Assembly (NCBI RefSeq): GCF_900112375.1
Contig: NZ_FOLS01000006.1
Coordinates: 62,001-126,000 of the forward strand
From: Pseudomonas citronellolis
GTDB lineage: Bacteria > Pseudomonadota > Gammaproteobacteria > Pseudomonadales > Pseudomonadaceae
DNA length: 64,000 nucleotides
Reading direction: 5' to 3'
Translations under genes and position numbers: made by a program
In this document: positions 7,768 to 16,886 of the stretch, piece after piece
How the letters are laid out: every line of letters starts with the position of its first letter
Position numbering within the stretch: the first letter of the stretch is position 1
Notes under the pieces: generated by a model
What the model was told of the DNA's origin: nothing
The model's database searches: none
Seen by the model: the letters and a program-made list of their open reading frames with translations, nothing else

Positions 7768-8748
7768 ATGACCAAGCTCCGCACCCTCCCCCTGCTCCTC
7801 GCCGCCGGCGCGCTGTTCACCGCTGCCGTCGCCCACGCCGAGCCCAAGCGCCCGGAATGCATCGCCCCGGCCGCCCCCGGCGGCGGCTTCGACCTGACCT
7901 GCAAGCTGGCGCAGAGCGCCCTGCTGGACGAGAAGCTGCTGTCCAGCCCGATGCGCGTCACCTACATGCCCGGCGGCGTCGGCGCGGTGGCCTACAACGC
8001 CGTGGTCGCCCAGCGCCCGGCCGACGGCAACAGCATCACCGCCTTCTCCAGCGGCTCGCTGCTGAACCTGGCCCAGGGCAAGTTCGGCCGCTACGACGAG
8101 AACGCGGTGAAGTGGCTGGCGGCCATCGGCACCAGCTACGGCGCCATCGCCGTGCGCGACGACTCGCCCTACAAGAACCTCGCCGACCTGGTGGCCGCGC
8201 TCAAGGCCGACCCGGGCAAGGTGGTGATCGGCTCCGGCGGCACCGTCGGCAGCCAGGACTGGATGCAGACCGCGCTGATCGCCAAGGCCGCCGGCATCGA
8301 TCCGAAGCGGCTGCGCTACGTCGCCCTGGAAGGTGGCGGCGAGATCGCCACGGCGCTGCTCGGCGGGCACATCCAGGTGGGCAGCACCGACATCTCCGAC
8401 TCCATGCCGCACATCCGCGCCGGCAAGATGCGCCTGCTCGCGGTGTTCTCCGAGGAGCGTCTGCAGGACGAAGGCATGGCCGACATCCCCACCGCCAGGG
8501 AGCAGGGCTTCGACATCGTCTGGCCGGTGGTGCGCGGCTTCTACGTCGGGCCCAAGGTCAGCGACGAGGACTACCAGTTCTGGAAGGCCTCGTTCGACAA
8601 GCTGCTGGCCTCGGAGGACTTCGCCAAGCTGCGCGACCAGCGCGAGCTGTTCCCCTTCGCCATGACCGGGCCCGAGCTGGACAGCTACGTCAAGCAGCAG
8701 GTCGCCCGCTACCGCCAGATGGCCCATGACTTCGGCCTGATCCAGTAA
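7768..8748 (+). CDS. tctC: Tripartite tricarboxylate transporter substrate-binding protein TctC
   Basis: The 326-aa periplasmic binding protein has a clear signal peptide (cleavage after AVAHA, about residue 24). The mature part opens with the family motif IAPAAPGGGFDLTCK that shapes the anion-binding site, followed by the two-lobed Bug/TctC fold (for example GGVGAVAYN and GSGGTVGSQDW). It binds a carboxylate in the periplasm and delivers it to TctAB. It lies 25 bases after the porin and 17 bases before tctB in one operon. Citrate or a similar tricarboxylate is the expected substrate. Confidence 0.9.
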   Translation: MTKLRTLPLLLAAGALFTAAVAHAEPKRPECIAPAAPGGGFDLTCKLAQSALLDEKLLSSPMRVTYMPGGVGAVAYNAVVAQRPADGNSITAFSSGSLLNLAQGKFGRYDENAVKWLAAIGTSYGAIAVRDDSPYKNLADLVAALKADPGKVVIGSGGTVGSQDWMQTALIAKAAGIDPKRLRYVALEGGGEIATALLGGHIQVGSTDISDSMPHIRAGKMRLLAVFSEERLQDEGMADIPTAREQGFDIVWPVVRGFYVGPKVSDEDYQFWKASFDKLLASEDFAKLRDQRELFPFAMTGPELDSYVKQQVARYRQMAHDFGLIQ

Positions 8749-8765
8749 GCCGCGAGGTTCCCGAC

Positions 8766-9236
8766 ATGCACGCCCCCCACTCGCTGCCGCAGCGGCTGTT
8801 CGCCGGTGCCTGGCTGCTGGCCTGCCTCGGCCTGGCCACCGTGGCCTGGAACTACCAGGCGCCCTTTTCCTACGAACCGGTGGGCCCGCGCGCCTACCCG
8901 CTGCTGTGCCTGGCGCTGATGGCGATCGGCCTGGCCTGGCTGATCCTGCGGCCCACGCCGGTGCGCCACGACGACGAGCAGCCGCTGGAAGGCGCGCTGC
9001 TGCGCAAGGTGGTGGCGTGCATCGGCCTGCTGCTGGTCTACGCCGGGCTCTTCGAGCCGCTGGGCTTCATCCTCGCCAGCGCCCTGGTGGGCAGCTTCAT
9101 CGCCCTGCTCTACGGCGGCAAGCCGGCCGTCAGCGTGCTCACCTGCACGCTGCTGAGCATCGGCCTGTACCTGCTCTTCGACCGCACCCTGGACGTCCCG
9201 CTGCCGCGGGGCGTGCTCGACTTCCTGCCCTTCTGA
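8766..9236 (+). CDS. tctB: Tripartite tricarboxylate transporter small membrane subunit TctB
   Basis: This is a 156-aa hydrophobic protein with about four membrane helices (roughly 12-30, 43-60, 80-115 as two segments, and 122-145). The PVGPRAYPLLCLALM segment after the first helix is characteristic of TctB. It forms the inner-membrane permease together with TctA. The gene sits between tctC and tctA with short gaps (17 and 10 bases), so translation is probably coupled. Confidence 0.88.
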   Translation: MHAPHSLPQRLFAGAWLLACLGLATVAWNYQAPFSYEPVGPRAYPLLCLALMAIGLAWLILRPTPVRHDDEQPLEGALLRKVVACIGLLLVYAGLFEPLGFILASALVGSFIALLYGGKPAVSVLTCTLLSIGLYLLFDRTLDVPLPRGVLDFLPF

Positions 9237-9246
9237 GGACACCGTC

Positions 9247-10764
9247 ATGGATACCCTGAGCTATCTCGGGCAGGGCTTCGGCGTCGCCCTGAGCCCCTAC
9301 AACCTCGTCACCGCGCTGATCGGTACGCTGATCGGCACCGTGGTCGGCCTGCTCCCGGGCCTGGGCCCGATCAACGGCGTGGCCCTGCTGATCCCGGTGG
9401 CCTTCGCCCTCGGCCTGCCGCCGGAGTCGGCGCTGATCCTGCTGGCCGCGGTGTACCTGGGCTGCGAATACGGCGGGCGGATCTCCTCGATCCTGCTGAA
9501 CATCCCCGGCGAGGCCTCCACCGTGATGACCACCCTCGACGGCTACCCCATGGCGCGCAACGGCCTGGCCGGCGTGGCCCTGTCGCTGTCGGCCTGGAGC
9601 TCGTTCATCGGCGCCTTCATCGCCACCTGCGGCATGGTGCTGTTCGCCCCGCTGCTGGCGAAATGGGCGATCGCCTTCGGCCCGGCGGAATACTTCGTGC
9701 TGATGGTCTTCGCCATAGTCGCGCTCGGCGGCCTGGCCGGCGACCGCCCGCTGAAGACGCTGCTGGCGGCTCTGCTCGGGTTGTTCCTGTCCAGCGTGGG
9801 CATCGACGCCAACAGCGGCGTGTACCGCTTCACCTTCGAGAGCATCCACGTGGCCGACGGCATCCAGTTCGTGGTGCTGGTGCTGGGCCTGTTCTCGGTC
9901 AGCGAGATCCTCCTGCTGCTGGAGAAGACCCACCACGGGCACAAGGCCGTGGAAGCCAGCGGGCGCATGCTGTTCAACCTCAAGGAGGCGGCCTCGGTGT
10001 TCGTCGTCAACCTGCGCTGCGGCCTGCTCGGCTTCATCATGGGCGTGCTGCCCGGCGCCGGCGCCACCCTGGCCAGCGCCGTGGCCTACATGACCGAGAA
10101 GCGCTACGCCGGCACCAGCGGCAAGTTCGGCCAGGGCGACATGCGCGGCCTGGCCGCCCCGGAAACCGCCATCGGCGCTTCCGCCTGCGGCGCCCTGGTG
10201 CCGATGCTGACCCTCGGCGTGCCCGGCTCGGGCACTACCGCGGTGATGATCGGCGCGCTCAGCCTGTACAACATCACCCCCGGCCCGCTGCTGTTCCAGG
10301 AGCAGCCGACCATCGTCTGGGGCCTGATCGCCTCGCTGTTCATCGCCAACCTGATGCTGATCATCCTCAACGTGCCGATGGTACGGGTGTTCACCCGCAT
10401 CCTCTCGGTGCCGAACTGGGCGCTGGTGCCGGGCATCGCGATCATCACCGCGATCGGCGTGTACGCCGTGCATGCCACCACCTTCGACCTGTTCCTGATG
10501 GTCGGCATCGGCATCCTCGGCTACATCCTGCGCAAGCTCGACTTCCCGCTCTCGCCGCTGCTGCTGGGCTTCATCCTCGGCGGGCTGATGGAGCAGAACC
10601 TGCGCCGCGCGCTGTCGATCTCCAACGGCGAGCTGGGCATCCTCTGGTCCAGCCCCATCGCCATCGGCACCTGGACCCTGGTCGCGCTCATGCTCGTGCT
10701 GCCGCTGTACCGCGCCTGGCGCCGCCGCCTGGCCCGGCGCAACGCGGAGCTGGCCGGCGCCTGA
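9247..10764 (+). CDS. tctA: Tripartite tricarboxylate transporter large permease TctA
   Basis: The 505-aa protein has around 11-12 membrane helices and is the main ion-coupled permease subunit of the TTT system. Family signatures visible are GLLPGLGPINGVALLIP near residue 36, the GGRISSILLNIPGEASTVMTTLDGYPMA stretch in two parts near 75-105, and GVPGSGTTAVMIGAL near 325. Normal family length is about 500 aa. It is the last gene of the porin-tctCBA operon and is followed within 50 bases by a Rho-independent terminator. Confidence 0.92.
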   Translation: MDTLSYLGQGFGVALSPYNLVTALIGTLIGTVVGLLPGLGPINGVALLIPVAFALGLPPESALILLAAVYLGCEYGGRISSILLNIPGEASTVMTTLDGYPMARNGLAGVALSLSAWSSFIGAFIATCGMVLFAPLLAKWAIAFGPAEYFVLMVFAIVALGGLAGDRPLKTLLAALLGLFLSSVGIDANSGVYRFTFESIHVADGIQFVVLVLGLFSVSEILLLLEKTHHGHKAVEASGRMLFNLKEAASVFVVNLRCGLLGFIMGVLPGAGATLASAVAYMTEKRYAGTSGKFGQGDMRGLAAPETAIGASACGALVPMLTLGVPGSGTTAVMIGALSLYNITPGPLLFQEQPTIVWGLIASLFIANLMLIILNVPMVRVFTRILSVPNWALVPGIAIITAIGVYAVHATTFDLFLMVGIGILGYILRKLDFPLSPLLLGFILGGLMEQNLRRALSISNGELGILWSSPIAIGTWTLVALMLVLPLYRAWRRRLARRNAELAGA

Positions 10765-10812
10765 GCCCGGAAGACCAACCACGCTCGCCGCGTTCTCTCC
10801 TGCGGCGATTTC

Positions 10813-10838
10813 AGACCCGCCTTGCGCGGGTCTCTTTT
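10813..10838 (+). terminator. Rho-independent terminator of the tct operon
   Basis: AGACCCGC and GCGGGTCT form an 8-base stem around a short loop, followed by TCTTTTT. It lies 49 bases after the tctA stop. Confidence 0.85.
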
Positions 10839-10868
10839 TGCCTGGGGTGGGCGCTGGTAAAACCCTGC

Positions 10869-10959
10869 GATGGGTATCGCTTCGCTCAACCCATCCTACG
10901 AGGGACTGCAGGTGCGCCAGGGCGCTTTCGCAGGATGGGTTGAGCTTGCGATACCCATC
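10869..10959. repeat. Inverted repeat of the GGATGGGTTGAGC family
   Basis: GATGGGTATCGC...CTCAACCCATCCTACG is followed by its near complement CAGGATGGGTTGAGC...GCGATACCCATC. This makes a long imperfect hairpin between tctA and recJ. The same unit recurs at 21191, 32779, 44604, 55626 and 55726. Confidence 0.75.
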
Positions 10960-10970
10960 GGCCGGCGAGC

Positions 10971-12686
10971 TCAGCGTGGCGCCAGGTGCACCACCATCAA
11001 CTGCACGCTCTCGTTGCCGCGGTATTCGTTGACGTCCAGCTTGTAGGCCACTTCCGCCCAGCGCACCGTCGGGTTCGGCCAGACCTCGCGGTCGACGTTG
11101 AAGGCGATGCCGTCCAGCTGCAGCGAGCCGCACTCGGTCTTGAGCACCAGCTTCAGGTGGCGCTCGCCGACGATGCGCTGCTGGACGATCTGGAACACCC
11201 CGTGGAACAGCGGCTCGGGGAAGTGCTGGCCCCAGGGGCCGGCCTGGCGCAGGGCGCGGGCCAGTTCCAGGTGGAATTCGGTCAGGCTCAGCTGGCCGTC
11301 GGAGAGGATGCGCCCGGTGAGGTCGTCCTCGCTGAGCTGGCGGCGCACCTCGGCGTCGAAGGCCGCGGCGAAGGCGCCGAAGTGCCCTTGCGCCAGCGAC
11401 AGGCCGGCGGCCATGGCATGCCCGCCGAACTTGCTGATCAACCCCGGATGGCGCGCAGCCACGGCGTCCAGCGCATCGCGGATGTGCAGGCCCGGCACCG
11501 AGCGCGCCGAGCCCTTGAGGCTGCCGTCGCCGGCGTCGGCGAAGGCGATGGTCGGGCGGTGGTAGCGCTCCTTCAGGCGCGAGGCGAGGATGCCGATCAC
11601 GCCCTGGTGCCAGTCCGGGTCGAACAGGCACAGGCCGAAGGGCATTTCCTCCACCGGCAGCTCCTTGAGCTGGGCCAGGGCCTCGCGCTGCATGCCCTGC
11701 TCGATGGCCTTGCGGTCCTGGTTGAGCTGGTCGAGCTGCACCGCCATGTCGCGGGCCAGGGCCTCGTCCTCGCAGAGCAGGCATTCGATGCCCAGGGACA
11801 TGTCGTCCAGGCGCCCGGCGGCGTTCAGCCGCGGGCCGAGGATGAAGCCAAGGTCGGTGGAGGTGATGCGCCGGGCGTCGCGCCCAGCCACTTCCAGCAG
11901 CGCGCGCAGGCCCGGGCGGGCGCGGCCGGCGCGGATGCGCGCCAGGCCCTGGTGCACCAGGATGCGGTTGTTGGCGTCCAGCGGCACTACGTCGGCGACG
12001 CTGCCCAGGGCCACCAGGTCGAGCAGCTCGGCCAGGTTCGGCTCCGGCGTGCCGCTGCGGGCGAACCAGTCCAGCTCGCGCAGGCGCGCGCGCAGGGCGA
12101 GCATCACGTAAAAGATCACCCCGACCCCGGCCATCGCCTTGCTGGGGAATTCGCAGCCCGGCTGGTTGGGGTTGACGATGGCGTCCGCCGCCGGCAGCTC
12201 CGGGCCCGGCAGGTGGTGGTCGGTGACCAGCACGCGCAGCCCGGCGGCCTTGGCCGCGGCCACGCCGTCGATGCTGGAGATGCCGTTGTCCACGGTGACC
12301 AGCAGCTCCGGGCGTTTCTCCAGGGCGACCGCGACTATCTCCGGGGTCAGGCCGTAGCCGTATTCGAAGCGGTTCGGCACCAGGTAGTCGACCCAGGCCG
12401 CGCCGAGCAGGCGCAGGGCCAGCACGCCGACGCTGCTGGCGGTGGCGCCGTCGGCGTCGAAGTCGCCGACGTAGAGGATGCGCTGGCGCTTCTCCAGGGC
12501 GTCGACCAGCAGCTCGACGGCGGCGTCGATGCCCTTGAGCTGGCGGTACGGGATCAGCCGCGCCAGGCCCTTGTCCAGCTCCTCGGCGGACTTCACGCCA
12601 CGGGCGGCGTACAGGCGGGTCAGCAGTGGCGGCAGGTCGCCGAGGTCGGGCAGGGTTTCCGGCAACGGGCGGGGGTCGATGCGCAT
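10971..12686 (-). CDS. recJ: Single-stranded-DNA-specific exonuclease RecJ
   Basis: The 571-aa protein has the full RecJ layout. The DHH phosphoesterase domain includes VGDFDADGATASS (about 78-90), VTVDNGIS and VTDHHLPG carrying the manganese ligands. A DHHA1 domain with GGHAMAAGLSL (about 410) and a C-terminal OB-like domain follow. RecJ degrades single-stranded DNA 5' to 3' in recombination and mismatch repair. Length matches the family (about 570 aa). It is alone on its strand here, with repeat DNA on the 3' side. Confidence 0.95.
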   Translation of the reverse strand: MRIDPRPLPETLPDLGDLPPLLTRLYAARGVKSAEELDKGLARLIPYRQLKGIDAAVELLVDALEKRQRILYVGDFDADGATASSVGVLALRLLGAAWVDYLVPNRFEYGYGLTPEIVAVALEKRPELLVTVDNGISSIDGVAAAKAAGLRVLVTDHHLPGPELPAADAIVNPNQPGCEFPSKAMAGVGVIFYVMLALRARLRELDWFARSGTPEPNLAELLDLVALGSVADVVPLDANNRILVHQGLARIRAGRARPGLRALLEVAGRDARRITSTDLGFILGPRLNAAGRLDDMSLGIECLLCEDEALARDMAVQLDQLNQDRKAIEQGMQREALAQLKELPVEEMPFGLCLFDPDWHQGVIGILASRLKERYHRPTIAFADAGDGSLKGSARSVPGLHIRDALDAVAARHPGLISKFGGHAMAAGLSLAQGHFGAFAAAFDAEVRRQLSEDDLTGRILSDGQLSLTEFHLELARALRQAGPWGQHFPEPLFHGVFQIVQQRIVGERHLKLVLKTECGSLQLDGIAFNVDREVWPNPTVRWAEVAYKLDVNEYRGNESVQLMVVHLAPR

Positions 12687-12844
12687 CAGAGCTTTCCAAT
12701 CCTTCCATTTCAGCCTGACCTTGCGCCTTGCGAGCTAGAGCACGGCTAGGCGAAAACAGGCACGGGCGCGGAGTTTACCGAGTGTAAATGAGCAAGCCCG
12801 GGCCTGTTTTCAACACAGCCGGGCCGACGCGCAGCTAGCGCAAC

Positions 12845-13384
12845 TCAGCGTTCGCCCATCAGCCATTCGAGTTGCAGTTCATGCTGGCCGTTCTCATCGG
12901 TGACGAAGATCGTCCCCTCGCTGATCATCACGGTCCAGTTGATCGAGCGCGGCAGGTCGCGGGCCAGTTCCTCCAGCGGCTCCTGGGGCACGGCGGCGAC
13001 ATTCAGGTTCTTCAGGTGGCGCACGCCGTCGAGGACCTTGGTGGTCCACACGCGCAGGTTGCCGTAGGCCAGCAGCGAGAGCTTCTCGCAGCGCCGCGAG
13101 CACCACACCAGGCGCTCGCTGTCCGGCTGGCCGACCTCGATCCAGTGCAGGATGCGGTCGTCCAGGCTCTTCTCCCACAGCGACGGTTCCTCGACGTCCG
13201 ACAGGCCGCGGCCGAAGGCCAGTTGCTCGTTGTACCAGAGCACGAAGGCGATCAGGCGGACCGCCAGGCGCTCCTCGGTTTCCGAGGGGTGGCGGGCGAC
13301 GGTGAAGCGCAGCGTCTCGTAGACGCCGCGGTCCAGGTCGGTGAGGCTGATGTCGGCCTTGTAGGGGGTGGCGGAGAGGGCCAT
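12845..13384 (-). CDS. yaeQ: YaeQ family protein
   Basis: The 179-aa protein matches YaeQ along its length. Features are the N-terminal TPYKADISLTDLDRGVY, the central LWYNEQLAFGRGLSDVEEPSLW, and the WIEVGQPDSERLVWCSRR segment. The family has a restriction-endonuclease-like (PD-(D/E)xK) fold, with residues in GQPD and related strands forming the site, but its cellular role is not settled. Older links to RfaH-dependent haemolysin expression were suppressor effects. It lies 158 bases downstream of the recJ start on the same strand. Confidence 0.85.
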   Translation of the reverse strand: MALSATPYKADISLTDLDRGVYETLRFTVARHPSETEERLAVRLIAFVLWYNEQLAFGRGLSDVEEPSLWEKSLDDRILHWIEVGQPDSERLVWCSRRCEKLSLLAYGNLRVWTTKVLDGVRHLKNLNVAAVPQEPLEELARDLPRSINWTVMISEGTIFVTDENGQHELQLEWLMGER

Positions 13385-13453
13385 GGTCTATCCCAGCGAT
13401 GCGAAGGCGGCAAGTCTACCCCGATTGCGCCGGCCCTGCCGCCCCCGTCGCGC

Positions 13454-14626
13454 TCAGCGGTGGCCGCGGCCCTCGCGGCCGGAGCCCGGCGCCGACAGCT
13501 CGATGCGGTTGCGGCCCTTGGCCTTGGCCAGGTACAGCGCCTGGTCGGCCAGCGACAGCAGCCGCGCCAGCTCGTAGCCGCCCTCCTCGCTGGTGGCCAC
13601 GCCGATGCTGACGCTGAGCAGGCCATCCGCGACGAACGGCACCTCGGCGAACTCCCGGCGGATGCGTTCGGCCACCTGGCAGGCGGCTTCGGTGCCGGCG
13701 CCGATCAGCAGGCAGGCGAACTCCTCGCCGCCGATGCGCCCGAACACGTCCTGGCGGCGCATGCGCGAGGCGGTGATGCGGCTGAACTCCTGCAGGGCGC
13801 GGTCGCCCACCGGGTGGCCGTAGGCGTCGTTGAGGCGCTTGAAGTTGTCCAGGTCGCAGACCAGCAGCGCCACCGGCTCGCCACGCTCGGCGCACAGGCG
13901 CAGCAGGCGCTCGCCGGAATCCATGAAGGCGCGGCGGTTGCCGATGCCGGTCAGGGGGTCGCTCAGGGCCGCCGAGCGGAACTTCAGCTCGGCGCGGTCC
14001 TTGACCATGGTCAGGGTGGTGAAGGCCAGGCCGACGGCGACCAGCATGGTCTCGAACACCAGCAGGGTGAACAGGGTGGTGTAGGTGCCGGAGGGCACCA
14101 CCGGCACCTCGCCGCGGTCGACGAAGATGCGCAGGGTATAGAAGCCGGCGTGGAACAGCAGCAGGGCCAAGGTCGGCCGCAGCGGCACCTCCAGGCGCTG
14201 GCGGCTGCGCCACAGCTCGGCGGCGGCGAGCAGGCAGTAGACCACGGTCAGCGCCGAATGGACCTGGATGCGCAAGACCATCGACTGCAGGAAGGCCGGC
14301 CACAGGCACAGCAACAACCAGATCACGGCCCCCGCGGCCACGCCGGGCCAGTAGGGCGAACGCCCGGCGAACACCCGCATGCTGGTCCACAGCAGTGCGC
14401 AGGAAAGCGCCACCACCATGTTGCCGGCGACGATGGCCAGCAGCTCCAGGCCGAAGCTGCGCAGGGCGATGAGGAAGGTGGACAGCGCCCCGAGCAGGAG
14501 CATGGCGGCCATGTAGCCGAGGGTCGGCTCGCGGCGCCCACCGTACCAGGCGAAGAACATCAGCACGCCGACCAGGGCGAGGATGTACAGGTCCACCAGC
14601 AGCAGGGTGGGCAGGCTCAGCGACAT
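13454..14626 (-). CDS. Membrane-bound diguanylate cyclase (GGDEF)
   Basis: The 390-aa protein has an N-terminal region of six to seven membrane helices (about residues 8-205) and a cytoplasmic GGDEF domain (about 220-380). The active site GGEEF is intact at 299-303. An inhibitory RxxD site (290-293) lies five residues before it, so product inhibition by c-di-GMP is likely. It should make c-di-GMP from two GTP in response to an unknown membrane signal; no named sensor domain was recognised. The start ATG 14626 has a strong ribosome site (AAGGAGGG), which favours it over the overlapping longer frames. Confidence 0.88.
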   Translation of the reverse strand: MSLSLPTLLLVDLYILALVGVLMFFAWYGGRREPTLGYMAAMLLLGALSTFLIALRSFGLELLAIVAGNMVVALSCALLWTSMRVFAGRSPYWPGVAAGAVIWLLLCLWPAFLQSMVLRIQVHSALTVVYCLLAAAELWRSRQRLEVPLRPTLALLLFHAGFYTLRIFVDRGEVPVVPSGTYTTLFTLLVFETMLVAVGLAFTTLTMVKDRAELKFRSAALSDPLTGIGNRRAFMDSGERLLRLCAERGEPVALLVCDLDNFKRLNDAYGHPVGDRALQEFSRITASRMRRQDVFGRIGGEEFACLLIGAGTEAACQVAERIRREFAEVPFVADGLLSVSIGVATSEEGGYELARLLSLADQALYLAKAKGRNRIELSAPGSGREGRGHR

Positions 14627-14729
14627 GCGCCCTCCTTCGGCATCCCGCGCGCAGGCGACGTAGGGTCGACGGAAGGAGAAAGATCAACGGCGCGCATGAA
14701 CGGATACCCGGCCGGCCTGAAAAGGGTGT

Positions 14730-14741
14730 GGGAATGTTCCC
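14730..14741. promoter_or_regulatory. Short palindrome GGGAATGTTCCC upstream of the diguanylate cyclase
   Basis: This is a 12-base palindrome about 105 bases upstream of the cyclase start, in the 258-base divergent region shared with the CoA-transferase gene. It could be an operator. No regulator can be named. Confidence 0.25.
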
Positions 14742-14884
14742 TACTCTACGCGTCCGGCGTCGATCGCGGAACGCCTTCACAACCGATCGGTCAGCTTTGC
14801 CCGCGCCGCCGCCCCGGCCATGGCTTGCGGCGGGCCGGCGACGGCCCTAGAGTCGCCCCACTGCCCGACTGATGGAACCCTTCG

Positions 14885-16084
14885 ATGAACGCCACCGCCA
14901 AACCCCTCGCCGGCCTCAAGGTCGTGGAACTCGGCACCCTGATCGCCGGCCCCTTCGCCGCGCGCCTGTGCGCGGAGTTCGGCGCCGAAGTGACCAAGAT
15001 CGAGTCGCCCGACGGCGGCGATCCGCTGCGCAAGTGGCGCAAGCTCTACGAGGGCACCTCGCTGTGGTGGTTCGTGCAGGCGCGCAACAAGCGCTCGCTG
15101 ACTCTCAACCTCAAGCAGGAAGCCGGCCGCGAGGTGCTGAAGAAGCTGCTGGCCGAGGCCGACATCCTCATCGAGAACTTCCGCCCCGGCGTACTGGAGA
15201 AGCTCGGCCTGGGCTGGGATGTGCTCCACGCACTGAACCCGAAGCTGGTGATGGTGCGCCTGTCCGGCTTCGGCCAGAGCGGCCCCTACAAGGACCAGCC
15301 GGGCTTCGGCGCGGTGGGCGAATCCATGGGCGGGCTGCGCTACATCACCGGCTTCGAGGACCGCCCGCCGGTACGCACCGGCATCTCCATCGGCGACTCC
15401 ATCGCCGCCCTGTGGGGCGTCATCGGCGCGCTCATGGCCCTGCGCCACCGCGAGGTCAACGGCGGCCAGGGCCAGGTGGTGGACGTGGCGCTGTACGAGG
15501 CGGTGTTCGCCATGATGGAGTCCATGGTCCCGGAGTTCGACGTGTTCGGCTTCATCCGCGAGCGCAGCGGCAACATCATGCCCGGCATCACCCCGTCCTC
15601 GGTGCACACCACGGCCGACGGCAAGCACGTGCAGATCGCCGCCAACGGCGACGCCATCTTCCGCCGCTTCATGCTCGCCATCGGCCGCCAGGACCTGGCC
15701 GACGACCCGCAACTGGCAAGCAACGACGGCCGCGATGCGCGGCGCGACGAGCTGTACGGGGTGATCGACCGCTGGGCCCGCTCGCTGCCGCAGGAAGAGG
15801 TGCTGAAGGTGCTGAACGAGGCCGAGGTGCCGGCCAGCCGCATCTACTCCGCCGAGGACATGTTCAGTGATCCGCAATTCCTCGCCCGCGAGATGTTCCT
15901 CTCGGCGAAGCTGCCGGACGGCAAGCCCTTCAAGATGCCCGGCATAGTGCCCAAGCTCTCGGAAACCCCCGGCTCGGCAGAGTGGATAGGCCCGAAGCTG
16001 GGCGAGCACAACGACGCAATCCTGGCGGAGTTAGGCTACGACGCCGGACAGATCGCCGCGCTACGGCGGGATGGGGCGGTCTGA
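14885..16084 (+). CDS. CaiB/BaiF family (class III) CoA transferase
   Basis: The 399-aa protein is a class III CoA transferase. The N-terminal Rossmann-like part contains LKVVELGTLIAGPFAARLCAEFGAEVTKIE split over residues 11-40, and ENFRPGVLEKLGLG (98-110) is typical. The catalytic Asp, which forms the acyl anhydride and then the enzyme-CoA thioester, is probably Asp 171 in SIGDSIAALWG. Such enzymes move CoA between organic acids (formyl, carnitine, succinyl, itaconyl and others). There is no pathway neighbour to suggest the substrate. Its ribosome site is weak. Confidence 0.85.
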   Translation: MNATAKPLAGLKVVELGTLIAGPFAARLCAEFGAEVTKIESPDGGDPLRKWRKLYEGTSLWWFVQARNKRSLTLNLKQEAGREVLKKLLAEADILIENFRPGVLEKLGLGWDVLHALNPKLVMVRLSGFGQSGPYKDQPGFGAVGESMGGLRYITGFEDRPPVRTGISIGDSIAALWGVIGALMALRHREVNGGQGQVVDVALYEAVFAMMESMVPEFDVFGFIRERSGNIMPGITPSSVHTTADGKHVQIAANGDAIFRRFMLAIGRQDLADDPQLASNDGRDARRDELYGVIDRWARSLPQEEVLKVLNEAEVPASRIYSAEDMFSDPQFLAREMFLSAKLPDGKPFKMPGIVPKLSETPGSAEWIGPKLGEHNDAILAELGYDAGQIAALRRDGAV

Positions 16085-16102
16085 TAGCGGTGAGCACACT
16101 GC

Positions 16103-16408
16103 TCTTGTAGGAGCGAGCTTGCTCGCGAACTGGAGTCACCGGTGACTTCGACGCCATGGCTTGGCTCCGCCCCTCTCCCCGCCCCTCGGCTGCGCGCCCC
16201 GCCCTGAAGGGAGAGGGGACCGTTGGGCAGATGTGGGTGTTTCGGCGTTAGCCGGCTAGCACGGAAATTACCGGCTGAAACCATTCCTCCTCTCGGCACG
16301 GACCAGCCCCCTCTCCCTTCAGGGAGAGGGTTGGGGAGAGGGCACTCTTCAGGTCAAGCGCCGAGATTGCCGGCGAAGCCCCATTCGCGAGCAAGCTCGC
16401 TCCTACGA
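16103..16408. repeat. Compound nested palindromic element, copy 2
   Basis: This fills most of the gene-free stretch 16085-16502. It has the same parts in the same order as the element at 3859-4177. The left REP arm is TAGGAGCGAGCTTGCTCGCGAA, then come CCTCTCC/GGGAGAGGGG blocks, a centre GTTAGCCGG...CCGGCTGAAAC at about 16248-16280, a second CCCTCTCCCT block, and a right REP arm CGCGAGCAAGCTCGCTCCTACGA. No gene is seen inside. Confidence 0.75.
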
Positions 16409-16502
16409 AAAGAACGGAACCACCCGACTGATCCGCACTGGAAAATCCACTACCTGATCCTTTCGGCGCCTATTCCGGGCGCCCCGCAGAGGAGAAGGCT
16501 CC

Positions 16503-16826
16503 ATGGAGATGAACCAGCACCGCCTGGACACGCTGCGCAAGCTGGCCCAGGGCATCGACCCGCGTAGCGGCCTGCCGCTTCCCGAGGAGGATGCCTGCCA
16601 GGCGCCGGAGGTGATCCGCGCACTGTTCCAGGCCATCCAGGCCCTCGAAGCCCAGAGCAAGGTACGCCCGCCGCCGGAGCAGGCCGGCAAGCCCTGGAGC
16701 GAGGAAGAGGAACAGGCCCTGCTGCAGCGCTTCGACGAGGGCGAACCCATCACCGCCATCGCCCGCGCCCATGGCCGCACCACCGGGGCCATCCGCGCCC
16801 GCCTGGTGCAGTGCGGGCGCCTGTAG
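16503..16826 (+). CDS. Small hypothetical protein with Myb/SWIRM-like HTH tail
   Basis: This is a 107-aa protein that I cannot assign to a named family. The N-terminal half (about 1-60) is helical. The C-terminal part (about 63-105: GKPWSEEEEQALL...ITAIARAHGRTTGAIRARL) looks like a tri-helical helix-turn-helix with the W-x3-E pattern of Myb-type or resolvase-type HTHs. Such a domain is also found at the ends of some helicases. A ribosome site (AGGAGAAGGCTCC) precedes ATG 16503. It may bind DNA, but this is inference from the HTH pattern only. Confidence 0.6.
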   Translation: MEMNQHRLDTLRKLAQGIDPRSGLPLPEEDACQAPEVIRALFQAIQALEAQSKVRPPPEQAGKPWSEEEEQALLQRFDEGEPITAIARAHGRTTGAIRARLVQCGRL

Positions 16827-16832
16827 AAACAC

Positions 16833-16869
16833 GAATGCCGCCGTCCCGGGCCGGGGCGGCGGCATTCGC
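16833..16869. terminator. Perfect GC-rich palindrome between convergent genes
   Basis: CGAATGCCGCCG and CGGCGGCATTCG form a 12-base stem around TCCCGGGCCGGGG. It lies between the ends of two small convergent genes. It lacks a T-run, so it may be a weak bidirectional terminator or simply an mRNA end-stabilising hairpin. Confidence 0.5.
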
Positions 16870-16886
16870 GATGGAACCGGCGGGGC

